Origin: Kryptolebias marmoratus
Taxonomy: Eukaryota; Chordata; Actinopteri; Cyprinodontiformes; Rivulidae
Length of the DNA stretch: 64,000 nt
Assembly (NCBI RefSeq): GCF_001649575.2
Contig: NC_051445.1
Coordinates: forward strand, 29,217,946 to 29,281,945
Reading direction: 5' to 3'
Shown: positions 46,620-57,827 of the stretch, piece after piece
Numbering within the stretch: position 1 is the stretch's first letter
Layout: each line of letters starts with the position of its first letter
Translations under genes and position numbers: made by a program
Notes under the pieces: generated by a model
The model's input: the letters and a program-made list of their open reading frames with translations, nothing else
Told to the model about the DNA's origin: nothing
Database searches by the model: none

Positions 46620-47235
46620 AAGTTAGATATTCTTATAAAGGGTTTTAGGACACCGACGTATGCTACCAATATACTTTATAAAGGTAGAATACTCAAATGA
46701 AGACACTTGGTGCAACAGAATACCCTACCTTATTTTTTTAAAGTTAGGGTATTATTATGAAGAGATTAAGTGCATGTATGTGTGCTACTTCAGAATTTCA
46801 AGGGTTTTAGTGCATCTATTTGTGCTACCCACTTATATTTAACAGGTAGGATATTCTGATGAAGGGTTTTAGGACACCAACATGACCTACCACTGTATTT
46901 CATAAAAGGTAGGAAACTCAAATAAAGGGATTTGGTACAACAAAATGTGCTACCTAAGTATTTTATTAAAGCTGGGTATTCTGATGAAAGGATTAAGTGC
47001 ATCAACAAATGCTACCGCTACATTTTATAAAAGGAGATTAATAAAATGAAGGGATTTGATGCAACAGAATGCGCTAACCTGCATATAAGTGGGATATTAC
47101 GATTAAGGATTTTAGTACAACATGAGCAATACCGCTAAATTTTATAAAGGTAGAATATTCTAATTAAGAGATTAGTGCATACATCTGCGATAGCTTTTCA
47201 TTTTAAACGGGTAGGATATTCTGATGAAGTGATTT
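46620..47235. repeat. ~61-bp satellite with higher-order period
   Basis: About ten diverged tandem copies of a 59-64 bp unit: AGGTAGGATATTCTGATGAA, a GGGTTTTAGGACACC or GATTAAGTGCATC variant, TGTGCTACC, and TATTTTATAAA. Copies four apart look more alike than neighbours, for example GGGTTTTAGGACACC recurs at 46640 and 46866. One copy (46800-46844) is shortened. Confidence 0.85.
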
Positions 47236-47420
47236 TTGTGGTTTTAGAGAGGTTTTCGTTATGGATATAAATTGTTCCAATGCTATGCTAAGCATAACTT
47301 TTAAGTTTCCACTACAAAGAATGTAGTGGCACGGGCCATACTTTTTTTTTTCCTGCTCCTGGTGGAAGGCGGATGTGTTTCTTTTCTCTCTGTCTCTCTG
47401 TCTGCTGAACTGCCCCCCCC

Positions 47421-47942
47421 NNNNNNNNNNNNNNNNNNNNNNNNNNNNNNNNNNNNNNNNNNNNNNNNNNNNNNNNNNNNNNNNNNNNNNNNNNNNNNNN
47501 NNNNNNNNNNNNNNNNNNNNNNNNNNNNNNNNNNNNNNNNNNNNNNNNNNNNNNNNNNNNNNNNNNNNNNNNNNNNNNNNNNNNNNNNNNNNNNNNNNNN
47601 NNNNNNNNNNNNNNNNNNNNNNNNNNNNNNNNNNNNNNNNNNNNNNNNNNNNNNNNNNNNNNNNNNNNNNNNNNNNNNNNNNNNNNNNNNNNNNNNNNNN
47701 NNNNNNNNNNNNNNNNNNNNNNNNNNNNNNNNNNNNNNNNNNNNNNNNNNNNNNNNNNNNNNNNNNNNNNNNNNNNNNNNNNNNNNNNNNNNNNNNNNNN
47801 NNNNNNNNNNNNNNNNNNNNNNNNNNNNNNNNNNNNNNNNNNNNNNNNNNNNNNNNNNNNNNNNNNNNNNNNNNNNNNNNNNNNNNNNNNNNNNNNNNNN
47901 NNNNNNNNNNNNNNNNNNNNNNNNNNNNNNNNNNNNNNNNNN
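47421..47942. other. assembly gap, 522 N
   Basis: Sized gap of 522 N. The left edge is a poly(C) run, a common cause of assembly failure. Confidence 0.99.
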
Positions 47943-48134
47943 AATGTACCAGCAAAGACTTCAAGGCAGACTCAAAACAAAGTCAGCCTGTTCCAAAACA
48001 ACTCTGTTATTCTCTACATTTGGCTTCCCGATGTAGCCTTGAAGGCCAAAGTCTCCCTGGAATTTATGTCAACAGAAGCTCGTTGCCTTCTTGCCTGTGA
48101 ACATCTGTGAATGTGATTCATGGACTTTTTCTGC

Positions 48135-48160
48135 AAACACACATACACACACACACACAC
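48135..48160. repeat. (AC)n microsatellite
   Basis: ACACACATACACACACACAC run. Confidence 0.9.
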
Positions 48161-48299
48161 AAATGCATCACACCGCCTCCTACCGTCTGGAAACAAACAT
48201 ACACATTCTCATACTCATACTCTGCTGTCGCACTCGTTTCTGTCATCGCTCTCACTCCCCCCCTCCTCCTTCCCTCTTTCTCTATCTTAGTAATTATTA

Positions 48300-48760
48300 C
48301 ATCAGCCGTTTTAGCGGACCAGTAGTACCATTTAGAAATTCGGTACTGTTTAGTTTAGCTTTATCTTCCTGTACACTTAGTTTAGTTCTGTACATTTAGT
48401 CATGCTTAGATCTGTTTAGTTTAGCTACTATTTTTGACTGTCTTAGCTCATGCTTAGATATGTCTGATTTTATTTCGGCTGTATAGCAGGCCTGGGGTAC
48501 TTTTAGATAGTTCGGTATCGTAAGTTTTAGTTTTAGATTAGCTTAGTTCTGTACATTTAGTCATGCTTAGATCTGTTGGTTTAGCTTAGCTTATTTAGAC
48601 AATTAGTTATCATTGTATCTTGTACCTATCTTTAATTTTGTCCATTATGTTCTGTAACTTTGTCTGTAATTTTGTTCTTGTGTTGTAAAGCACTTTGAGT
48701 CACCTTGTGCTGAAAAATGCTATATAAATAAATGTACCTACCTACCTACCTACTATAAAG
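48300..48760 (+). mobile_element. LINE 3-prime UTR with (CCTA)n tail
   Basis: Repeated words TTAGTTTAGCT and CATGCTTAGATCTGTT, then TTGTAAAGCACTTTGAGTCA, GCTATATAAATAAATGT and a (CCTA)n run (48741-48760). TAAAGCACTTTGA followed by GCTATATAAATAAA is the 3-prime end of fish L2-type LINEs (compare 6687-6736). No ORF remains upstream. Confidence 0.55.
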
Positions 48761-48770
48761 CTCAATCTAA

Positions 48771-49240
48771 AGTATGGCCTATGCCCCTATGCTTCCATTT
48801 GGTGCCCCTACTTGTTTTTTGTGTGACGTGCATAATTTTGGTATTGCGGGACTCACAGCAGTCCACAGAACACTGCTGACAACTTTTTTTCCCAAAATTT
48901 CCAACTTTTTTTTTCACCTCCAGAATGAGCTCAATAGCTGAGGCTATCAGGAGGAGAAGTTTTTTTTTTTCTAAGTGGATTTTCTTCACTTGATTCTCAC
49001 TCTCACCTGTCCAGAGGTTAAAAAAAAGTATGGCCCGTGCCCCTTACTGGGGGCACCAGGTGGAAACACAGGGGCACCGGCCATACTTTACTATGAAGGC
49101 CTATCATCAAGTATGGCCCATGCCCCTCTGCTTCCACCTGGTGATCCTAAAAAGGGAAAGTAGGGGCACCAGGTGTAAGCACAGGGGCACGGGCATTACT
49201 TTACTATGAATGCCTATCATCAAGTATGCCCCTACTTTTT
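48771..49240. repeat. cluster of palindromic foldback repeats
   Basis: Two near-perfect palindromes: 49025-49090, arms AAGTATGGCCCGTGCCCC and GGGGCACCGGCCATACTT; and 49109-49202, arms of about 35 bp beginning AAGTATGGCCCATGCCCC and ending GGGGCACGGGCATTACTT. They are separated by the repeated spacer TACTATGAAGGCCTATCATC. Single arms lie at 48771 (AAAGTATGGCCTATGCCCC), 49221 and, beyond the satellite, 47327-47342 (GGCACGGGCCATACTT). Each pair could fold into a long hairpin. No coding sequence. Confidence 0.8.
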
Positions 49241-49576
49241 TTTTTTTTTGCTTTTTGAAGGCCTTCCCGTGTTTGGATTGCAACGAGTCTTGCACAGGGA
49301 CATCTCCTGGCCACCCTGGACTTTATTACCTCATCAGTCAGCCAGTTGGTTGAATAAAACTCAACTGAAATCAAGTCTCAAAATATTGACATTTCATGTA
49401 TGTTATTTAGTCAAACACATCCACAAAACATTGCAGGGACCCATTTTTCTGACCTAAAACTGAAATAAACTAATTAAGTTTTTAACTAACTTAGTGTTTA
49501 AGTCAACAATTTTCGAAGTGGGTTACTTGTGGGGCAGCGTTCCGTCCTTGGTTTATGACATGTGCTGTATCCCGGC
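49241..49576. other. no gene recognised
   Basis: Nothing supported. Confidence 0.4.
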
Positions 49577-50000
49577 CAGTGGTGGAGAAAGTACTTAAAC
49601 AATGTACTTAAGTAAAAGTACAAATACACAGATAAAAATGTACTTAAGTAAAAGTACAAGTACCACATTAGCATTTGTACTTAAGTAAAAGTAAGAAAGT
49701 ACTGGCTTTTAAAACGACTTAAGTATTAAAAGTAAAAGTACTTGTTGACTGTATTACCTAAAGGCTAATACAATGTCCTTAAGTACCTATCATATTTAAT
49801 TTTAATACATTAGTAATGTACCATTTTAATGAACAATGCTGATGATTTGTTGCTTACAGCTAATGAAAACATGACATTTCTGATTAGATTACAGACCAAT
49901 AAAAAACCAATAAGACCAATAAAAAAACATAATGCAGGCATGTGGGTCTAATGAAAACAGCCCCGGCTCCAGACAAGTTTAACAGGGGTGGTTACTCAAG
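49577..50000 (+). mobile_element. hAT-like MITE, left end
   Basis: Starts CAGTGGTGGAGAAAGTACTT and continues with repeated TACTTAAGTAAAAGTACAAA words, a very common fish non-autonomous element. The right end is not found and may lie in the gap at 50258. Confidence 0.65.
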
Positions 50001-50257
50001 TAAATGTAACAAGTACTACCCACATTTGAACATAAACAACAACACCAGTAGCCTACAGGCTACTTCTTAACAAGCTCAAGGTGCTGTACTGGTATAGTTA
50101 GCTAACATTAGCTGTATCCAACAGTTTTACTCAACTCAGTCGGTTAGTTTGGGGAAAAAAACTGTGCAAAGTTTGCGTTTTGCTGGTTTGCTGCCATGAT
50201 TCTAACATACACCTGAGCAGCTCTGCACAGCAGCAAGTGTCCTTCGCTGCCCCACAT

Positions 50258-51118
50258 NNNNNNNNNNNNNNNNNNNNNNNNNNNNNNNNNNNNNNNNNNN
50301 NNNNNNNNNNNNNNNNNNNNNNNNNNNNNNNNNNNNNNNNNNNNNNNNNNNNNNNNNNNNNNNNNNNNNNNNNNNNNNNNNNNNNNNNNNNNNNNNNNNN
50401 NNNNNNNNNNNNNNNNNNNNNNNNNNNNNNNNNNNNNNNNNNNNNNNNNNNNNNNNNNNNNNNNNNNNNNNNNNNNNNNNNNNNNNNNNNNNNNNNNNNN
50501 NNNNNNNNNNNNNNNNNNNNNNNNNNNNNNNNNNNNNNNNNNNNNNNNNNNNNNNNNNNNNNNNNNNNNNNNNNNNNNNNNNNNNNNNNNNNNNNNNNNN
50601 NNNNNNNNNNNNNNNNNNNNNNNNNNNNNNNNNNNNNNNNNNNNNNNNNNNNNNNNNNNNNNNNNNNNNNNNNNNNNNNNNNNNNNNNNNNNNNNNNNNN
50701 NNNNNNNNNNNNNNNNNNNNNNNNNNNNNNNNNNNNNNNNNNNNNNNNNNNNNNNNNNNNNNNNNNNNNNNNNNNNNNNNNNNNNNNNNNNNNNNNNNNN
50801 NNNNNNNNNNNNNNNNNNNNNNNNNNNNNNNNNNNNNNNNNNNNNNNNNNNNNNNNNNNNNNNNNNNNNNNNNNNNNNNNNNNNNNNNNNNNNNNNNNNN
50901 NNNNNNNNNNNNNNNNNNNNNNNNNNNNNNNNNNNNNNNNNNNNNNNNNNNNNNNNNNNNNNNNNNNNNNNNNNNNNNNNNNNNNNNNNNNNNNNNNNNN
51001 NNNNNNNNNNNNNNNNNNNNNNNNNNNNNNNNNNNNNNNNNNNNNNNNNNNNNNNNNNNNNNNNNNNNNNNNNNNNNNNNNNNNNNNNNNNNNNNNNNNN
51101 NNNNNNNNNNNNNNNNNN
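50258..51118. other. assembly gap, 861 N
   Basis: Sized gap; its right edge is a (CA)n microsatellite. All long open frames crossing it are artefacts. Confidence 0.99.
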
Positions 51119-51145
51119 CACACACACACACGCACACACACACAA
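51119..51145. repeat. (CA)n microsatellite
   Basis: CACACACACACACGCACACA run next to the gap. Confidence 0.9.
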
Positions 51146-52716
51146 GCAAAACAGTAAACAGATGAATGCACATACCAAACAGCTGATTCTACACTGAACT
51201 CAAAGTCCCTTCTCCTCCTCTCCACTCTCTCTCTGCCTTTTCTGTCAGTTTCTTTTCCGCACAAGTCAGGATCTTTATGTGTTTTAACTCTTTTTTTGTA
51301 TCTCAGTGATGCCAGCATGTAGGGTGACTTGAAGCAAGGTGCAGAATAAAAGCTAGACGCAGTGTTTTTGGCACAGCTCAGACTTGTCTGGCTCAGCTCG
51401 GGCCTCTCGCTGCTCCTCCAGCTCCCCGCAGACCGACACCCGACAGCTACAGGGACTCAGTCATGTACTACTGCAGCAACAGCGCTCGTACAGCAGCCAG
51501 AGACACGGCCCTCACAAATTGAACACGGCAATGGTATCTCACCGTTTGCGCTCTATTTCTCTCTGACTGTATCTCGCTCCCTGAATTCCCCCGCCTCATT
51601 CTGACATTTTTCAGCTGCTTCTTTTTTTTTCCCATTCACCTGCAGTGATAGAAGAAGTGCTCTGGATTGTCCAAATCTGGATGGCCAGAACTATCAATAA
51701 TGCTATTCACAAATGAATAAACAAATAACTCTCCTGAAACACTGCTAGTTTTAAAATGAGTTCTCTTCTTTTTTGCTTTGTTATAGCTTTGTTAAAGTTA
51801 ATTATACATTTTTCTATAATAATAATAAACTTGTCACATTGTTTTAAGCTAAATGAAGAACCTCTCTCACTGTGAGCTTGTCTCTCTGTCCCCCCCAACT
51901 GCGATCCATCTACCTCAGATTGATTAGGAAAAGGCTCCCATGTGTCTAAACAACATGAAATTGCTAATAAAGACAGGAACATGGGGTGCCCTTATAATGG
52001 TGATAATCACTGTAATGATGTTAACAGTGGTGGAACTGCTGCCATCTGAATCTTTCATTCCTGTACAGTCCACTCAGTCGCAGCAGAATAATCTCACATT
52101 TCACGCTGTTTTGGTCCTTGTTTCACTGAAACATCTCTGATCTGTAAAGCCAGGGACTCTGATTTTTTTGAAGCTGCAGATTCTTTCAGGTTGAGGGTTA
52201 CAAACCTCTACAAATCAGGAAGCAGCTTTTTGTTAAAGTACCATCCAAGTGAATTCTAGGACACAAGACCAGATGATTGCTGAGACATTTAGCTTTTTCC
52301 ACCTCTTTCCTACAGTGCATTCTGCTGCTATTTTGAGGTAAGCCTATATTCAGCCTTCCACATGATGTAAAAGCAAAAGGAACTCATTTAATTCAATTTC
52401 TGCTGCTCCCTGATGGAATGAGTGTTGTTTCAAAACTTTAGTCATCGAGTGTCACAGAAAACTATGATGAGTCGAATCGACTTCAGACTGCAGTGATTTG
52501 TTCAGCTTTTGGGAAATAACTTCTTACTGTTAAGTACCAATGAATGGTTTGACTGCAGAGAATTTCTTTAACAAATTTAGTTGTACGTACTGTTGACTGG
52601 ATTTCATTTCATCAATGCAACATGAAGTTTAACTAACATTTATTATAATGCTTCAGACAGGGGAACAAATCTTAAACCACTAGCTGCCCCAATGTTGCAT
52701 TTTGATTGAAACTATT
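51146..52716. other. no gene recognised
   Basis: Slightly GC-rich at 51350-51560, otherwise A/T-rich. No supported gene; see the rejected immunoglobulin-like motif. Confidence 0.4.
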
Positions 52717-53250
52717 TGTCAGAAACCGTGGAGACAGAGGTGAACCCAGACTCATAATTAAAGGGAACAAAAAAAAAAACTAATTTATTAAACTAAAGAA
52801 AACAAAATGAAAACAAACAGCTGACGTGGCAGCAAAACAAAAAGACAAACGGAACATGAACACGGAGCAACAGAACCAGGAACAGACGGCAAGACAACAG
52901 GCAAAACAATGACAATGGACCAGCGGAGTATAGAAAGAAATGACCGGGTTTTAAAGTGCTGAGGATAATCAGGTAAGTGGAGACAGGTGACATGATTAGC
53001 AGGCTTTGACAGGTGTGAGTGGGCGTGGCAGGAATGCAGAGAGAGAAATAGACTGAGGAGGAATGAGGAAGTGAAAAACACGAAAACAGAAACTAAAACA
53101 CAAACCAATAAACTAAAACAGAAATAAAACAAAACACAGGAAAAAACCCAAATCACCACACAGAGAACATGAACACAACAAAACCCAAACCAAAAGGAGA
53201 CCAGAAACAAACATCAAAAACAAAGAAGCAAACAAAACCAAATCCTGACA
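52717..53250 (-). mobile_element. solo LTR, same family as 28829-29228
   Basis: Begins TGTCAGAAACCGTGG and ends AAATCCTGACA (TGTCAG...CTGACA). Shares with the 28.8-kb and 59.2-kb copies the block (minus) GAGTCTGGGTTCACCTC, an AATAAATTAG signal, TTTAAAACCCGGTCA and GCCACGCCCAC. The flanks (CTATT and CATTT) are not a convincing target duplication. No internal retroviral sequence alongside. Confidence 0.75.
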
Positions 53251-53564
53251 CATTTATGAACTCTCACACCAGAGCAAACAAATCAACAGCAGGTTCAGAA
53301 TATGACATTTGTTTAATCAAACATGGATTGTCTGTATTTTTTCATCAATAACAAACTGTACTAAATCCCAAACTGATCTCAGGCTGTCGGCCTGTAAGCA
53401 GCTCATACCTTTTATTGACAAAGCGGGTTCATGTCACGTTCGAAGTAAAACTTTTTGTCATCTCCTTCTCTGTGATGATGTCCTCTTCTCCATTTGGATC
53501 ACTACATGTAACAACAAAACAAAACATATCTAATGCTGAATTTAATAGCATAATTTTACTGGTA

Positions 53565-54481
53565 AACATGGATAATATTTTCACTAAGTACAAAACATGC
53601 TTACCATATTCGGTCTTGTAAAGCCACCTGCTGAATTTCAGCTCAACTAACCATTTTTGGTTAAACCCGCTCATTCCATGTTTATTGCTGTGGCTCTGAT
53701 GACCTGTTAACTCCAGCTGAAGGAGGTTCGGCCTCGGGGCTCATTAGACTTGCGCTGAGGTGTTTATACTTGCCGCTTAGTAGCGGCGTTCTCCGCTTAT
53801 GTCGGAGCAGTATTTGTCAAAAAAACAGGGGGCAGCACGCTACATATCCAGTGGAAATACAGTAAAAAAGGAGAGCAGATGGTTGTCACATCAAATATGG
53901 CTGCATATATTCAGGAAGAAGAGCTGTTGTGTTTCTGGCCGTGATACAGAGAGAATGTTTAAACTTAAAGCATTCAGTTTGACTTTCATTGATTTATTTG
54001 CTTTAGTTGTGATTCGCCCATCATAGGACTAACATTTCTTCCCTCTGTGGTCAATAAACACTCCTTTTTTATCGCCTGCAGGAGTGATCTCCTTCCATGA
54101 GTTTTGAACCTTTTGATTGTCTTTGTGATCTCTCAGAGAGATCATATTATTGCTGATACAGGCGAACCAGCTCCGCTAGAGCAGTAAAATCGTCCATTTT
54201 GAACAGAGCGCGGCGCACGGTCCACACCAAGTTACAAAAGGTGCACGACGCGACACCGTGCGGGACCTTTGCGCAGGGGCAGGGACAGTGCAATCGTATT
54301 ACTGTTGGCACGTGCACCCTCGCGTAGTGAGGTAGATAAAGGTTGCGGTTTTGGGGTTGCGTGTGGAAAAAAACGTGCATAAAAAAATGTATTTATAATA
54401 AACAAGCGGAGCTTAGCCTGGCAGCAGGGTCACCAAAGACATGCAGCCCGCCAGGCTTATAATACACTGGGAGAAACCCTG
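53565..54481 (+). mobile_element. hAT-like element, right part
   Basis: Shares ATATTTTCACTAAGTACAAA and TTTTTGGTTAAACCCGCT with 15290-15465, and ends in AATACACTGGGAGAAACCCTG, the complement of the CAGGGTTTCCCCCAG end at 15151. The minus-strand open frame at 54147-54380 shows no transposase motif. The left end is missing. Confidence 0.65.
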
Positions 54482-55059
54482 CACACCAAATGTATTTCTC
54501 CATGTTGTGTTTATTTAAACTTTTCAAAAAATTTAAATAGTTGCTGTTTTTTTACTCATTTTGGTCTTCGCTTCCGCTTCCGGGTCATGTGGTCAGGTGA
54601 CTTCCAGCATAGACTTATTCTCCATTTTACAAAAATATAAAACCACATAAACTATACCCTGCATCCAGACACAATACAAAGTCCAAATGGAAACATTTAC
54701 ATCATGACTACAGAGAGAAAGAGACACACACTGACTTTCGGTGTTGCCATGGAAATGAGTAAAAAAAAACTTGGATTTTCTGTAACTACAGTATCCATAA
54801 AGTGTTTTAATGTGTTCACTCTTCAGGGTGAATAATTGCTAGTGGTTAGCTATTGTTTAAACAGCAGGGCTGGGCGTTCACTCACACAAGATTCAACTGC
54901 GAGGTGATGAAATTAACAAAATGTGATCATGTTTTAAATGTTCATGTTTTTCATTTTGATGAGAAGTGTGACAGTCATTTGTTTAAAGTGACCTTTTGCA
55001 AAATAACTACTTACTTATTTATACTAGCAGCAAAAAAATAAAATTTTTAACGGTCAAAG
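54482..55059. other. no gene recognised
   Basis: A/T-rich, no supported feature. Confidence 0.4.
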
Positions 55060-55180
55060 GAAGTGGGTGCCATGGGGATTCAGTGATTAAAAGTGTTTAT
55101 GACTCTGTCATGTGGAAGACCCAGGTTTGAATTCCTGACCTGCAGACAGGGACCCCCACCACTTTACTAACAAGGCAGCT
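55060..55180 (+). mobile_element. possible tRNA-derived SINE head
   Basis: CAGTGATTAAAAGTGTTTAT resembles a degraded A-box region and GGTTTGAATTC (55124-55134) a B box, in the right order and spacing. The body is short. Confidence 0.4.
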
Positions 55181-55295
55181 TCATAAAACCTACATACTAC
55201 AAGCCATTTATCCATGTTAACTCTACTCTTGCACTTTTAAAAGTTTTAAGCAAAACCAGCCTGTCTATTCATTTTTTTAAGTGGAATGAGCAGGA

Positions 55296-55982
55296 GTGGG
55301 CATACTTGTTGCCCCCCATCTTGGTGCCTGTACATTGGGGTTTACCCTGGTGAACGAGAGGGTAGCCTCCCTCCGCCTACGTGTGGGGGGACGGGTCCTG
55401 ACTGTTGTTTGCACTTATGCGCCGAACAGCAGTTCAGATTACCCACCATTTTTGGAGTCCTTGGAAGGGTTACTGGAGAATGCCCCTTCTGGGGACTGCC
55501 TTGTTCTGCTGGGGCACTTCAACGCTCATGTGGGCAATGACAGTGAGACCTGGAGGGGTGTGCTTGAGAGGAATGCCCCCCCTGATCTGAACCCGACCAG
55601 TGTTCTGTTGTTGGACTTCTGTGCTCATCATGGATTGTCCATAACGAACCCCATGTTAAAATATAAGGGTGTCCACATGTGCTCTTGGCACCAGGACACC
55701 CTAGGTCGCAGTTCAATGATTGACTTTGTTGTTGTTTCATCTGATCTGTGGCCGCATGTCTTGGACACTCAGGTGAAGAGAGGGGCGGAGCTGTCAATTG
55801 ACCACCACTTGGTGGTGAGTTGGCTCCGATGGTGGGGGAGGATGCCAGTCAGACCTGGCAGGCCCAAACGTATTGTGAGGGTCTGTTGGGAACGTCTGGC
55901 GGAGTCTCCTGTCAGGCGGAGATTTAACTCCCACCTCCAGGAGAACTTCGAACATGTTCTGGGGGAGGGTGGGGGACATTGA
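55296..55982 (+). pseudogene. Rex3 endonuclease domain
   Basis: 228 open codons of the apurinic-type endonuclease that nicks the target. Visible blocks: [71 protein letters not shown] and [15 protein letters not shown]. The conserved GDFN motif reads GHFN (aspartate to histidine), so nicking activity is probably lost although the frame is open. The true N-terminus is missing; the ATG used here is just the first in the frame. Confidence 0.9.
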
Positions 55983-56074
55983 CCCTGAGTGGGCCATGTT
56001 CCATGCCTCCATTGTTGAGGCGGCATATCTGAGCTGAGCTCTGATACCTGACAGGTACCGGCAGTCCAAGCGGC

Positions 56075-57766
56075 ATGCGGCTCGGATGGTCACTAAGGGC
56101 AAAAACTCAGGCATGGGAGGAGTTCGGCGAGGCCATGGAGAAAGACTTCCGTACGGCTTTGAGGCGATTCTGGTCCACCATACGGCATCTTAGAAGGGGA
56201 AAGCGGTGCAGCACCAACACTGTTTATAGTGGGGATGGTGTGCTGCTGACCTTGACTCGGGATGTAGTGGGTCGGTGGGTGGAATACTTTGAAGACCTCC
56301 TCAATCCCACCAGTACGTCTTCCATTGGAGAGGCAGAGCCTGGGGACCGATGCTGAGGTCACTGAGGTGGTTAAAATGCTCCTCGGTGGCAAGGCTCCGA
56401 AGGGGGATGAGATTCGACCGGAGTTCCTTATGGCTCTGGATGTTGTGGGGTTGTGTTGGTTAACGCAACTCTGCAATATCGGGGGCAGTTCCCCTGGATT
56501 GGCAGACTGGGGTGGTGGTCCCCTTATTCAAAAAGGGGGACCGGAGAGTGTGTTCCAACTACAGAGGGATCACACTCTTGAGCCTCCCTGGTAAGGTCTA
56601 TTCGGGGGTTCTGGAGAGGAACTTCGGATTCAGGAAGAGCAGTGTGGTTTTTGTCCTGGTCGTGGAACACTGGACCAGCTATACACCCTCAGCAGGGTCC
56701 TTGAGGGTGCATGGGAGTTCGCCCAACCAGTCTACATGGGTTTTGTGGACTTGAAGAAAGCTTTCGACCGTGTCCTTCGGGGAATCCTGTGGGGGGTGCT
56801 CCGGGAGTATGGGGTACCGGGCCCTTTGATATGGGCTGTTAGGTCTCTATATGACCGGTGTCAGAGCTTGGTCCGCATTGCCGGCAGCAAGTCGGACTCG
56901 TTTCTGGTGAGAGTTGGACTCCACCAAGGTTGGCCTTTGTCACCGATTCTGTTCATAACATTTATGGACAGAATTTATAGGCGCAGCCAAGGTGTCGAGG
57001 GGATCGTTTTTATGGCCTTAGGATTGCATCTCTGCTTTTTGCAGAGGATGTGGTCCTGTTGGCTTCATCAGGTCGTGATCTACAGCTTTTGCTGGAGTGG
57101 TTCGCAGCCGAGTGTGAAGCAGCTGGGATGAGGATCAGTGCCTCCAAATCCAAGGCCATGGTCTTGAGCCGTAAAAGGGTAGAGATCCTTCTCCGGGCCG
57201 GGGAGGATATCCTGCCCCAAGTGGAGGAGTTTAAGTATCTCTGGGTCTTGTTCACAAATGAGGGAAAAATGGAGCGGGAGATCGACAGGCGGATTGGTGC
57301 TGCGTCTGCAGTGAAGCGGGCACTGTACCAGTCTTTTGTGGTGAAGAGAGAGCTGAGTCAAAAGGCGAAGCTCTCTCTCATCTATGGTCACGAGCTTTGG
57401 GTAGTGACTGAAAGAACGAGATCGCAAATACAAGCGGCTGAAATTAGTTTTCTCTGCAGGGTGTCTGGGCTCTCCCTTAGAGATAGGGTGAGAAGCTCGG
57501 CCATCCGGGAGGGACTCAGAGTAGAGCCACTGCTTCTCCACGTCAAGAGGAGCCAGTTGAGGTGGCACAGGCATCTGGTTAGGAAGCCTCCTGGACGCCT
57601 CCCTGTTGAGGCGTTCCGAGGACGTCCCACCGGGAGGAGGCCCAGAGGTAGAGCCAAGACACGCTGGAGGGACTGTTTCTTGGCTGGCCTGGGAATGCCT
57701 TGGGATTCCCCCGGAGGAGCTGGCCCGAGTGGCTGGGGAGAGGGAAGTCTGGGTCTCCTTACTTAG
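56075..57766 (+). pseudogene. Rex3 reverse transcriptase
   Basis: Pieces in several frames: RVCSNYRGITLLSLPGKVYS (56537-56600), GFVDLKKAFDRVLRGILWGV (56739-56800), RVGLHQGWPLSPILFITFMD, LLFAEDVVLLASSGRD (about 57028-57075), VEEFKYLWVLFTNEGKMERE and the long open tail 57050-57766 to PPGRLPVEAFRG. The YxDD-equivalent FADD is FAED, a conservative change of the first catalytic aspartate that normally abolishes polymerase activity. Frameshifts near 56620, 56700 and 57010. Confidence 0.93.
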
Positions 57767-57827
57767 GCTGCTACCCTCGCAACCCGACCCCGGATAAGCG
57801 GAAAAAGATGGATGGATGGATGGATGT

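Larger units (their letters stand above)
55270..57827 (+). mobile_element. Rex3 LINE, longest copy in the window
   Basis: A 5-prime truncated Rex3 covering most of the endonuclease, the whole RT and the C-terminal region, ending in the typical GGATAAGCGGAAAAAGATGG and (GATG)n tail (57805-57827). The sequence TGGCAGACTGGGGTGGTGGT at 56500-56519 matches a published Rex3 PCR primer as I remember it. About 120 bp of the linker is missing near 56040. Confidence 0.95.

Noticed and set aside
47203..48100. Open frames of 236-253 codons.
   Set aside because: They cross the 522-N gap and are artefacts.
50131..51318. Long open frames of 323-395 codons on both strands.
   Set aside because: They are mostly translated N from the assembly gap 50258-51118.
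51350..51560. A possible immunoglobulin/T-cell-receptor V segment: DSVMYYC motif at about 51456-51478.
   Set aside because: The motif exists only in a short frame, upstream framework residues are in other frames, and no clear heptamer-nonamer signal follows.
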